In this document: positions 53,886 to 63,628 of the stretch, one piece after another | How positions within the stretch are numbered: position 1 is the first letter of the stretch | How the letters are laid out: the number at the start of each line of letters is the position of its first letter | Source: Lumbricus rubellus | Lineage: Eukaryota; Annelida; Clitellata; Crassiclitellata; Lumbricidae | Reading direction: 5' to 3' | DNA: 64,000 bases | NCBI GenBank assembly: GCA_945859605.1 | Contig: OX243828.1 | Location: 26,096,633-26,160,632 of the forward strand | The notes under the pieces: model-generated | Told to the model about the DNA's origin: nothing | The model's database searches: none | The model's input: only the letters and a program-made list of their open reading frames with translations | Program-made: the position numbers and the translations under genes

Positions 53886-55432
53886 CCACTTCCCAAGAAG
53901 GGTGACCCGCTCCATTGTGACAATTAGCCTACAGAACCATCGCACTGGTCTCGCACGCAAGCAAAATCTTGTTGCGCGTTATGCTAGACCGCATGCAAAA
54001 CAAGCTCGAAATGGAGATTGCACAGGAACAAGTGGGCTTCAGACCAAAAAGAGGTACAAGAGACCAGATTGTGAACCTCAGGATTATAATAGAGAAAGCA
54101 AGAGAAAGAAATCAACCACTCTACCTTTGTTTCATTGACTTTACCAAGGCCTTTGATAGGGTCCGACACGATCAGCTATGGCTGACCATGCTTGAAATGG
54201 GCTTTCCACCTCATCTAGTCCAGCTGCTAAGAAATTTGTACAGACAACAACAGGCAAATGTAAGAACAAACGACCACACTTCAGCATGGTTCAAGGTTAG
54301 AAAAGGTGTTCGACAGGGCTGCAACCTCTCCCCATGTCTGTTTAACATTTTAGCGGAGCAAATTATGCGAAAGGCACTAACAGGTTTCGCCGGTGGATTC
54401 AGGATTGGCGGAAGAACCATCAATAACCTGAGATATGCTGACGATATTGTCCTACTGGCCACAACACCAGAAGAACTACAAGAACTCGTGAAACAAGTCG
54501 CAAGTGCTGCAGAAGAATATGGAATGTCAATCAACGTAACTAAGACGAAAGTTATGACGACTACTGAGGAGGTGCTCGAAACGGTGGTGGGCATGGAAAG
54601 ACTAGAACAAGTGGATTCCTTTGTATATTTAGGGAGTAGGATATCTAAAGATGGGAATTGTGTGAATGAAGTTAAATCAAGACTAGCCATGGGGATGACC
54701 GTCATGACCAAATTGACGAAGATTTGGAAGAACAAATCAATCAGCATCGTCACCAAATTGCGGTTGATGAAGGCTTTGGTGTGGCCAGTAGCGACGTATG
54801 GATGTGAAGCATGGACTCTGAAAAAGGATGAAGAAAAGCGAATTCAAGCATTTGAGAACAAGTGTATCAGAAAGCTGCTGAGAATTCCATGGACTAAAAT
54901 GATGACCAATGAACAGGTGTATGTGTCAGCGGGAGCCAGAAGAGAACTATTGGCCCACACCAAAATTCGGAGACTTCGATATTTTGGTCATATCATGAGA
55001 CAACAAAACGACAGCATCGAAAGCAGCATCATGACCGGCTTTGTGGAGGGGAACCGAGGACGAGGAAGGCCGAGGATATCTTGGATCGACAACGTCCTGA
55101 ACTGGACAGGACTTGTAGGCTTTGACTTAATGAGCGCGACAAGGAACAGAAGACTCTGGGCATTAAAGATCCATTCATGTAGCCAACCGTCGCGATGCGA
55201 CGATGGCGACATGACATGACATGAAATATGATAAATTTATGTAGGCTAATTCAAGTGAGTAGGCTACACAAGTTTACAAAGTTTCTAGATTCTTGATTCT
55301 GTTTGATGTATTCGGCTAAATCGGTTGTATTATAATTAATTTACTGTATTTAACTATGTAAGCACAGGCGCCCTCTTGAAATTCTCCTCGACCCCCCGTG
55401 CAATAAAACCTAAATCCGCCACTGCATCAGCC

Positions 55433-55800
55433 AACACAACCTCGGCTAAAAAACCTATAGTCTTAATTACGGCTAGAGAATGATATGGGTGTGTGATTCT
55501 TAGGCATTAGGCGAAGTGCCACAGGAAGCCCATTCCATTTATAATTTTATCATAACCTAGTAATTATCAAGGACGGCTGGAGAGCAGGAAGTTTAAGACT
55601 TCTTTGAAGAAACACAAATATTAATCAATGTAGCTGTTAAGGGGCATGTTGCTCATAGGTCGCGATTTGAAATTTGAGCGCGTAGGATCAGTTGCGAGTG
55701 TGGGTGCGAATTCTTGAAGAGATGAGGCATTAGTTCTTGATTGGAAAACCAGAGTGGTATTAGGCATAGGCTACTACAGTTGTAACATGAGAAAATTATG
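55433..55800. other. Continuation of the L2-type element interrupted by the hAT-like insertion
   Basis: AACACAACCTCGGCTAAAAA continues from the tail broken at 51070. Beyond about 55500 a minus-sense LINE-end relic is possible (GGCGAAGTGCCACAGGAAGC..CATTCCATT). No gene seen. Confidence 0.4.
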
Positions 55801-55804
55801 AATA

Positions 55805-55950
55805 AAGAGTGATTGATTGAACGATTGATTGACTGAATGATTGATTTGATTGACTATTTCATTGATTGATTGATTGAATGATTGATTGACTGATTGACTG
55901 ATTGATTGATTGATTGACTGATTGATTGATTGATTGATTGACTGACTGAC

Positions 55951-55993
<43 letters not shown>

Positions 55994-56040
55994 CTGATTG
56001 ATTGATTGATTGATTGATTGACTGACTGACTGATTTATTT
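55805..56040. repeat. (GATT)n / (GACT)n microsatellite
   Basis: About 55 tetranucleotide units of GATT with regularly placed GACT variants. The similarity of the blocks at 55905-55955 and 55985-56030 suggests a higher-order duplication. Confidence 0.92.
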
Positions 56041-57125
56041 ATGTATTTATTGTGATAACCGGAGCCTAGCTGAGTAAGATAATCGCAGGTGGTTGGGAAA
56101 TGATAATTATGATAGAAGAACCGAAAAGTGTGGAATTCTGGAGGAATAATACTATGTATACAGTCCTGCCAGACCTATCCAGTGCAGCTTTGAATATGAC
56201 TCGGCTGGGACTTGAGATCAGTTGTGGTGGGGTCGAGACAGAAGAATGCATGATTGGGTCGAGTGGGATGGCTGGAGCCGCTGGAGTGTGAAGAGTTCGC
56301 AAAGATTGTCTGGGCCGGGAGTATTGCAACGAGTTTAGGATAGTGATATGACCTTGGAGTAGATTCGCTTCTGCTTTTTGGAGTGTAACTTCACCATGAT
56401 GCCTGTGTCGGGATAAACTGGTGAATGTGGTGGACTCATCAGTCATCTCCAGGGTATAGGCCGCCTAAGTCTGTAATCTCAATTAACCGACTTTCTCGCT
56501 CACAGGATCTTGGCGCCGCCGCCGCGCCGGTGACTGCAGGCCTATATATAGGCCTACTGGTCCCAGGTGATACGGCTACATGGATAGTCTAAGTCTTTAC
56601 GGCGCCTGTTTCGGATTATAGGCTATCTTAATTAATATCCAGGGCTTTTTTATCGTTCAGTTCTTTAAAAATGTGCAGTTCTACATGGATTTATGCCGTT
56701 CTATAGAAGCACTTAGGCCTATGTGCAGTTAAAAATAGTAAAAAAGGCCATTGTCAATTTGTCATGCGTGGGGTTGGAACTTGGAATTAGCGTAGGGCCA
56801 ATACCATGGAGGATGGGAAGGGGGAAAGAGTTGAGCAGTTTAAAAATTTCTTTTAGAATAGCCCTGCCTAGGCCAACATCTTGGAAACCAAAGAAACAAT
56901 GGAGCCGAAAAAATATAGAAACACTAACCGAGGTTTTTCCGCGGATAGGACGCTTCGAAATGTTGCCGAAGCCTTATTTGGCGTGTAGCAAGTTTCGAAT
57001 CCTAGTCTCAGATTTGCTGGGGTTTGCTGAAGAAGCTTACCACCCGTACATGGGCTTGGAGAAGCTTCCGGCAAATAGCATATGAAAACCGGAAGTTCCT
57101 GGCATTCCTGGTGCGTTAAGAGGTG
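56041..57125. other. No gene recognised
   Basis: Open frames at 56066-56446 (-), 56100-56291 (+) and 56723-57085 (+) show no domain I know. Dense TAGGCCTA words at 56542-56560 and 56715. A GGCGCCGCCGCCGCGCC GC-rich patch at 56509-56528 stands out, but no promoter-proximal gene follows. Confidence 0.4.
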
Positions 57126-57127
57126 AA

Positions 57128-57325
57128 AGGCTGTCGCACTGAAGGTGGTTGGCCCTTCGCTTTTGAATGAACTCCTTTTTTGCCGTTGCGCCTGCAGTTC
57201 CCCAGGGTCCACTCTAACTCTTTCTATGCGCATCTCAAAACTGTCCTTTTAGCCGTACTAGGGTCGGGAGCGCTTCTAAGTAGTCGCTTGGAATGGGCGC
57301 TATATAAGTCCTCGCAATGAATCAA
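57128..57325 (+). mobile_element. L2-type LINE 3' end
   Basis: VVGPSLLNELLFAVAP is the decayed LINE ORF end. The tail CGGGAGCGCTTCTAAGTAG..GGAATGGGCGCTATATAAGT follows, and then the simple repeat at 57325-57470. Confidence 0.7.
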
Positions 57326-57470
57326 CGAACGAACGAACGAACTAATGAACGAATGAATGAATTAATTAAATAATGAACGAATTAATGAATGAATGTATGA
57401 ATGAATGAATGAACGATTGAACGAATGAATGAACGAATGAATGAATGAATTAATTAATTAATTAATAAGC
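57325..57470. repeat. (GAAC/GAAT)n microsatellite
   Basis: GAAC then GAAT/AATTA tetranucleotides directly after a LINE tail, the position where L2-type elements often have a simple repeat. Confidence 0.88.
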
Positions 57471-57703
57471 CTGAAATCATAGAGAGCAAGATACCCATAA
57501 TATTATATGGCCTATCTCAGTTGTTTGCCTACCAGCTTATTTTTTAGCTTTCTACGCATCGGATAGGCGTTTAAAAAAATGACTCCATATTTTATTTCGT
57601 CCGTTGCTCCGCAACAGCTTGCGAAGACCATCGCGTTGAAGAAGACGCTGGCGACAGCTGTCGAGCGAAAACAGAGCGCACCATTTTATATTACATTAAA
57701 TTA

Positions 57704-57772
57704 AATTCCACCGAGTGTCTCTGAGTAGTGATCCTGAAGAGGCGCTATATAAATTGTGATTGACTGATTGAG
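57704..57772 (+). mobile_element. L2-type 3' tail
   Basis: ACCGAGTGTCTCTGAGTAGT, CCTGAAGAGGCGCTATATAA and ATTGTGATTGACTGATTG: an isolated tail with simple repeat. Confidence 0.65.
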
Positions 57773-57774
57773 TA

Positions 57775-58480
57775 CGACTTCTTTCTTCAACGCTCTTCTC
57801 TGCACAGGCCTACAATCATAGGCGCAACCACCCTATGGGACCCACCGGACGCGTCCCCCCAACTTTTGAGTGGCCCCTAACTTTATTATTATGGTCCCCC
57901 AACTTCTAGGACGTGATTCATTATGGTCCCCCAACTTTTAGGACGTGATTGCACCTACATGTATGCTTACAATGCCAGGATGCTATGCAATTAAACAAGA
58001 TCTACCTAGATGTGTCTATTCAGGCTCTTCATTCCCCCTTGACTACCCTAAATATCCGCCCTTTGTTCCCCTATTATTGTAGGCCTAGGCTAATTGATAT
58101 GCGGTACAATGACTTCTCTTATTATTTTAACTATGGCTTCTCTTAATATTTTAATTTTTAATCTATTTTTTAATTTATGAACGTTTGTATAAATTTGTAG
58201 AATAATTCCCATAATTAATTTGTAAAAGTGCAATAATAAGTTGTAGGTCTATAGGCCTAATTATTCCAGAAAGCATAGACATTAAATTTTAAAACTCAGC
58301 TAATTATTAAAAAGTGTTTTCGTTAAAGTGATCACGAAACTAGTCCGGATTTTTAAAGAAAAGACTTTTGTAGGCTAATTGTCTGGATATAAGAAACGAA
58401 TTTGTCTTGCACAACGATTCCGCATAGGCCTATAGTGGCGACCGCTGAAGAGTTACAACTCGGACCTCCCCTCGTATTAT
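57775..58480. other. No gene recognised
   Basis: Includes a short direct repeat: GGTCCCCCAACTT..AGGACGTGATT occurs at 57893-57918 and again at 57925-57950. AT-rich with TAGGCCTA words at 58083, 58252 and 58428. No coding support. Confidence 0.4.
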
Positions 58481-58484
58481 GCCC

Positions 58485-58647
58485 TGATTCAACGCAGCGC
58501 TCGCGAATAAGATGGTGCCCCGCGCTTGACTTTCGACTGACGTTGCTTTATGGGTAATTGTAATCATAATCTCCAAATTTCTAGAGCACCTCCCGAAAGC
58601 CAAGCGCGGGGCACCATCTTATTCACGAGCGCTGCGTTGAGTCAAGA
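58485..58647. mobile_element. Small foldback MITE with ~43-bp arms
   Basis: TTCAACGCAGCGCTCGCGAA, TAAGATGGTGCCCCGCGCTTG pairs with CAAGCGCGGGGCACCATCTTA, TTCACGAGCGCTGCGTTGA around a ~75-bp AT-rich loop, with very few mismatches. No coding capacity. Confidence 0.85.
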
Positions 58648-58649
58648 AC

Positions 58650-60105
58650 GTTGACCGTAGGAGTAGTAGGCTATAGTCGAAAGGAGGTCTACCATAGTAT
58701 CAGAGGTCGCACCGTCGGCCGTCGCGAAACAGCCACTAAGACGGATGTTGTCCGCAGTGACGGGAATTGGAAGGTGGAGGATCAGATGAGAGAGGGCATA
58801 ATTATTATAGGAGGTCTTGAAGAGGTGTATCTTCAATTTCGAATGGTAAGCCCGATCGAGATGAAGCACAGGAAGGCGTTGGGTTTGGAATTATTGCGAT
58901 TAAGTTGATTGCTCTACGAAATTACTTGAATTTGGCTTCTATTAGATGCCATGCCGACTCAGACATCCATTAGCGTAGGATAATACACGAGATGGTCCAA
59001 CAGCGTACACGCACACACACAGGCACATGTCATGTACAATTGTACAATGTACATAGCCTACCATGCAATGTATATGCATGCATTTGTATGTATTTGTATA
59101 TATATATATAAATAATATATATAAAAATTATATTTAAATATATTTGAGGTTCCATTAGTGGTCGCGAGGGTAGCCGTCATTACAGAGATCTATAAGTGGA
59201 TATCCGAATCCGCCAACTTTCGACAGACCTGGAAGACGAGTCCTGTATCAGTCCAAATTAATGAACTCATAAATTACATTTTGTTGGTTGTGTTTCGAAG
59301 CGATTGGGAGTCGGTCTTACTCTTAGAAATGGAAAGAGGGAGGAGGGTAGTCTTAAAGACCTCTCCAAGTCGGATTCAGAGAATTTAAAAATCATCAACC
59401 ATCAATTTGTATTCTGAATTAATTTATGGTCCTGATGGATTGCCATATATAATTATATATAGGCCTAGGTCTATGTTATATAATATATGCTATAAAATTG
59501 CATGCATGTGCACATTCTTTTATATAGCGCCATTAAAATCTAGCTATTGCTTGGAATACATGACAATGGTAATGTAGGCTATTGATTCGTCTGACAATGG
59601 TAATGTAAACTATTTATTCGTCTGTATAGGCTATAGGCCTACTGGGACTCAGAGTGGCAATTAAAGCGCTTTGACTTGTGTGTTTGAGTGTATGTACAAT
59701 TATTGTATGTGCGTGTATGTGTGTGTTTATGTGTGTAGGAGTGTGTGTAGGTAGTAAGTATGTTAAATAGGTTTGTTTATTTATGCGCATTGCATCAGCT
59801 TATCCAGCTATCACGCAATAGCATTTCCTCGTAGTCCGAGTTTTTGCAGTAATCGCTTCTAATGAAGCCATCGCAAGCAGACGTATAGGCCTACGCAGTC
59901 AGGGTCCAGGTGGCCTATGATACCAAATGATGAACTATCCATGCAGCACGCTCAGGTGGATCCCGCCCAAACATATTCCTTTTTTATATGGACCGGTCGG
60001 AAGTCCACATGGGTCCCATGATCCCATCTAACTTATGGAAATGCGGCGTGGATACTACAAAGACTAATACGATGACGATGAGATAGAGATTAATTCATTC
60101 CTTTC
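58650..60105. other. No gene recognised; a possible exon at 58680-58845
   Basis: The plus frame around 58681-58843 (KEVYHSIRGRTVGRRETATK, DGNWKVEDQMREGIIIIGG) ends before GTAAGC and could be an exon, but no partner or family is known to me. The 59158-59388 frame is likewise unassigned. An AT/GTGT-rich stretch lies at 59090-59160 and 59690-59760. Confidence 0.3.
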
Positions 60106-60160
60106 ACAAAATTTATATAGCGCCTCTTCAAGATGCCCACTCAGAGGCGCTCCCAGTTCA
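60106..60160 (-). mobile_element. L2-type 3' tail, minus orientation
   Basis: Minus strand: CTGGGAGCGCCTCTGAGTGG, CATCTTGAAGAGGCGCTATA and TAAATTTTG. It lies 80 bp before a full SINE of the same tail type on the plus strand. Confidence 0.7.
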
Positions 60161-60238
60161 TCCACAGTGATAAAAAAAATAGATCTTCAAGAGTGTGTGC
60201 AGCACTGATGAGTCAACCCTATATGTTACAAGCCTGTG

Positions 60239-60455
60239 TGGGGCGCGGTGGTGTAGTGGTGGCGTCGTTGCCTTAATTGGAGCCGGAAGGTTCGAGGTTC
60301 GAATCCATCTCGCCGCGTAAGGACCTTGGGCAAGTCCTTCACTCACAATTGCTCCGCGCTTCGGCGTGAAACTCCGATGCAGTGTCCGCTCTGCATCGGG
60401 AGCGCCTCTGAGTAGTGAGAGCTTGAAGGGGCGCTATAACAAGTGCACATACAAA
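60239..60455 (+). mobile_element. tRNA-derived SINE, family 1, copy G (best preserved)
   Basis: Head GGGGCGCGGTGGTGTAGTGG (A-box TGGTGTAGTGG), perfect B-box GGTTCGAATCC at 60297-60307, body CAAGTCCTTCACTCACAATT, GCTTCGGCGTGAAACTCCGA, and the L2-type tail GAGCGCCTCTGAGTAGTGAG..GCTTGAAGGGGCGCTATAAC. Used here as reference for the other six copies. Confidence 0.92.
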
Positions 60456-61030
60456 CAAACAAGCGTATATCGAACGGGAAGATTGTTCCAGACAGATGGA
60501 CCTACAACTGAGATGCCTGCCAAATAGATTTCAGAACATCCCTCAACCAAAATAACAGAACCAGGATAAGAATTGCCGGAGGGTCGGGGTTTCAACCCCC
60601 AGTCTTCCTTAGAGCCCCACAGTAAAGTATGTTTTTCATACCCCAATTCCAAGTTTATCATAGGCTAAACCCCCCCAGTTATTTTTCCACAATTCTCACA
60701 CTGAATAGAAAAGCAATGAGCAGGCTTCGACGAGCGATTGAACGTGGGTTCCGGTGTAGGGCGAATCAACCGATAGCTCGGATGAATCGGAAATAGTTTT
60801 CGAATGCGGCCATAGATGTCGTCTAACGACCGGCCATTCAGACATTCTATTACACGCTGAAATGTTTCCTTTCTTCTGTCGGCGATGGTCCTGATGTATG
60901 GCGGTGCTTTGCCAGTCCGTCCTGGGCGGTGGACTCGATCGATCGGGTCACTTCTATCCCTCCCTCTCTCCCTCCTTCCGCACGGTTTGGTATCGACTGA
61001 GGGAAGAGAGGAGACTCCGGTGGGGCGTAA
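60456..61030. other. No gene recognised; possible LINE-end relic on minus strand
   Basis: The minus frame near 60466-60520 reads GISVVGPSVWNNLPVRY, a LINE ORF end. The long minus frame 60665-61507 is mostly the purine tract to the right. Its C-terminal part (60665-60960) has no recognised domain. Confidence 0.4.
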
Positions 61031-61033
61031 AGG

Positions 61034-61480
61034 TTTTATGGAAGAAGAGGATATGCGGACAGAGGTAGGAAGCAGAGAGGCAGACAGGGAGAGAGGGAGA
61101 GACAGACAGACCGAGATAGAGAGACAGAGAGACAGACTGAGAGAGATAGGGAGTGATGGGCAGTGGGACATAGGAACAGAGAGAGAGAGAGACAGACTGA
61201 GACAGACTGAGACAAAGACAGAGACATAGTCAGAGTGGCATGCAGAGTGAGTGAAAGAGGGGGAGAGAGTGACAGAGCGGGAGCGAAACAGAGAGAGAGA
61301 GAGAGAGAGAGAGAGGAAGAGAAAGAGAGAGAGGCAGAGAGGCAGAGAGACAGAGAGAAAGTGACATAAAAGGAGAGAGTGACAGAGAGTGGAGAGAAAC
61401 AGACAGGGAGAGAAAGAGAGAGGGAGAGAAAGGAGGGAGGCAAAGATGGAGATAGAGAAAGAGGGGTGAGAGGGAGAAAG
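61034..61480. repeat. Purine-rich (GAGA/CAGA) tract
   Basis: GAGAGA, GACAGA and GAGGCAGAGA units over ~450 bp. The Ser/Leu-rich minus frames (up to 280 codons) come from the reverse complement and are not genes. Confidence 0.92.
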
Positions 61481-61564
61481 GCAGAGAGGGTGGTGATAAT
61501 GATGCAAGAAGTAATAATTACGAAGTATAATTATTTTTCCTCTGTTCTAAATAATTATCTCTAC

Positions 61565-61620
61565 GCTTCGTCGTCGTCGTCGTAGTCGTAGTCGTCGTCG
61601 TTATCGTCGTCGTCGTTGTT
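61565..61620. repeat. (GTC)n microsatellite
   Basis: TCGTCGTCGTCGTAGTCG-type repeat of about 18 units. Confidence 0.9.
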
Positions 61621-61714
61621 GAGTAGAAGGTCATTAATTATAATAAACATCGAGGAAAGAAATCGAGGCTAATTCTGTCAGCAGGCGTCGAATTTCAATT
61701 ATGGCAATGACGGA

Positions 61715-62170
61715 CTAGAGGACGGAAGGGAGGGAGGGCAGAGGGACGGAAGGAAGGACAAAAGGAAGGAATGTCGAAGAGATGAAGGAAAGACAAAAGT
61801 ACAGAAGGGAGGAAAGACGGGCGGAGGAGAAGGACAAACGGACAAACGAAAGGAGGGCAGAAGGACGGAAGGAAGGACAAGCGGACGGATGGAAGGGCAA
61901 AAGTACAGGAGAGAGGACAAAAGTATCGAACGAAGGAAAGACGGACAAACGGAAAGAAGGGTTGAAGGACGGAATGAAGGACGGAAAGGAGCAAAACAAC
62001 CATAAAAGAAAGGAGGGAAAGAACGAACGGAATGGACGAAGGATGGACGGACGGACGGAGGGAGGAATAAACGAATAGGCAGACAGATATGTGAAGTCAA
62101 CCAGCCAATCAAACAGGGTTGGCGAAAACGGACGAACGAAAACGGATGGATGGAAGGATGGACGTCCGGG
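61715..62170. repeat. (GGAC/GGAA)n purine-rich tract
   Basis: Degenerate GGAAGGAC and GGACAAACGGAC units. All overlapping open frames (Lys/Arg/Glu-rich plus, Ser/Phe/Pro-rich minus) are explained by it. Confidence 0.9.
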
Positions 62171-62584
62171 TGGACGAACAGATAAAGGGTAAGTCAGGAG
62201 AACCCGCGGATAGAGTCCGGATTAGATGGAAGAGGCTTCGGTGCATATACGGTGGACTCCACGGATGATAAAAGAACGGATTGGCGCGGATGTTGATGAT
62301 GGATGGAAGAGAGGATAATGCTGGACGTTGACATGGCGTAATGGTAGATACATTAGGCCTGTATGAACCTTTGTATTATAGCATGCATGTAGTCTACAGT
62401 CCTATCATCCCTTGTTATCATACGTTTGATGAAGGTGCGCACTGTTTGGACCATTTTTTGTACACACCTACATTGTATATAGGAGAGAAAGGAGCGAGTA
62501 TGGAGCGTTGAAACAGAGAGAGAGATGAAGGCAAACATTGGTGAGTGTTGCATTGATATGAATCACCTATCAACAGTTCATTTA

Positions 62585-62589
<5 letters not shown>

Positions 62590-62675
<86 letters not shown>
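62590..62675. repeat. (GA)n microsatellite
   Basis: About 43 uninterrupted GA dinucleotides. Likely highly length-polymorphic. Confidence 0.97.
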
Positions 62676-62679
<4 letters not shown>

Positions 62680-63019
62680 GCTTCCATGCAGCCTTCTCTC
62701 TTTAGAGATGGTAGAGACGGTTATTATGTAGGCCTATATTGTATAGGCCATTGTGACCTTCAGCAGCAAGTCCTTCACTCGCAATCGCTGGGTGCCATCG
62801 ATTGATGTTTCCGTATTAGCTTAATATATGCGTAATAAAACGCACATGCGTACGTGCATATATACACTGTATATATTTTATGCATATACATGTAGTTATA
62901 CATAATAATATAGACTTTCCTATAATTATAGGCTATATGCTATATAATTATGCATAATAGACTTTTGAGGAAGCGCGGGCAATAATATACTAATATTATT
63001 ATTCTGTTTGAAAAAAAGA

Positions 63020-63250
63020 GAGGCAAGGATAGAGACTGAGAGACAGACAGACAGACAGACAGACAACAGACAGACAGAAACAGAGAACGTGAGACAGATA
63101 CAGAGAGCAGAGACAGAGAGTAGAGACAGAGAGCAGAGACAGAGAGAGTAGAGACAGAGAGCAGAGACAGAGAGAGTGACAGAGACAGACAGACAGACAG
63201 ACAGACAAAGAGAGGCGGATAGAGATACCGTAGTAGGAGAGAGAGAGAAG
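63020..63250. repeat. (CAGA)n and CAGAGAGAGTAGAGA repeats
   Basis: CAGA tetramers at 63040-63080 and 63185-63205 flank a higher-order array of about 20 bp (GAGACAGAGAGCAGAGACAG) at 63100-63180. Confidence 0.92.
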
Positions 63251-63628
63251 ATAAGACCAAAGCTGTAGACAGAAAGAGTGGCAGGGAGGAGCACACTGAG
63301 AGGCTCAAACGCGTGTAAACAGGTGAGGTCTGGCTGCAATAGACACAGTCGTGTGTGCCAAAGTCGTGGGAGAAATCGAATGAAGGCAGGTTGCAAATGG
63401 ACGCACACGCGACGACGTTTACGTAACAGAGAATATGATGGCGCCTTTGAAGTATGTATACTTTTGTGTAGGTCTACATGTAGGTCTACACTGTCAGCAG
63501 ATTCATTGGCAGATGCATAGACAACTCTCACAAGGTGGCATGACTACTTGGGTTCCTATTTGATCAGGAACTTCCTTTTGCACCTCACCTCAATCGACTC
63601 TGTACCAGCTTCCTACTGTCGCTCTCTA

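Larger units (their letters stand above)
52000..55225 (+). mobile_element. LINE (endonuclease/RT type), 5'-truncated and split by a hAT-like insertion
   Basis: The frame before the split (52031-52468) gives SRKAPGPDDVAAELLRFGGE and GVWPKEWTQSTFIPLP. After the insertion (53886 onward) it resumes KKGDPLHCDN, then, past a 5-bp insertion GCCTA at 53927-53931, RTIALVSHASKILLRVMLDR and the main frame 53969-55219: GFRPKRGTRDQIVNL, FIDFTKAFDRVRHDQLW, GVRQGCNLSPCLFNI, the catalytic LRYADDIVLL, and the C-terminal RRLRYFGHIMRQ..GRGRPRISWIDNVL. The family is the common 'craniofacial development protein 2-like' LINE. The endonuclease is missing. Apart from the split and the 5-bp insertion the RT frame is open, so the copy may be fairly young. 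Confidence 0.9.
51071..55424. mobile_element. 4.35-kb hAT-like composite element
   Basis: Terminal inverted repeats CAGTGGCGGATTTAG / CTAAATCCGCCACTG and an exact 8-bp target duplication CATCAGCC (51063-51070 and 55425-55432). Subterminal cytosine/guanine runs and GGGCGCC-type blocks are mirrored. Inside are a tRNA-derived SINE (51340-51655) and a LINE (52000-55225) that is itself split by a second hAT-like element (52402-53885). No hAT transposase was recognised, so it appears non-autonomous and grew by later insertions. The insertion target was an L2-type tail. Confidence 0.88.

Noticed and set aside
60297..60307. True tRNA gene suggested by perfect A and B boxes
   Set aside because: The sequence continues into a SINE body and tail found in six other copies, and the head does not fold as a complete tRNA.
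60665..61507. 280-codon minus-strand frame rich in Ser/Leu
   Set aside because: Mostly the reverse complement of a GAGA tract; the remaining part has no known domain.
61695..62112. Overlapping 94-137 codon frames in three phases
   Set aside because: All phases open over a GGAC/GGAA repeat, a sign of low complexity rather than coding.
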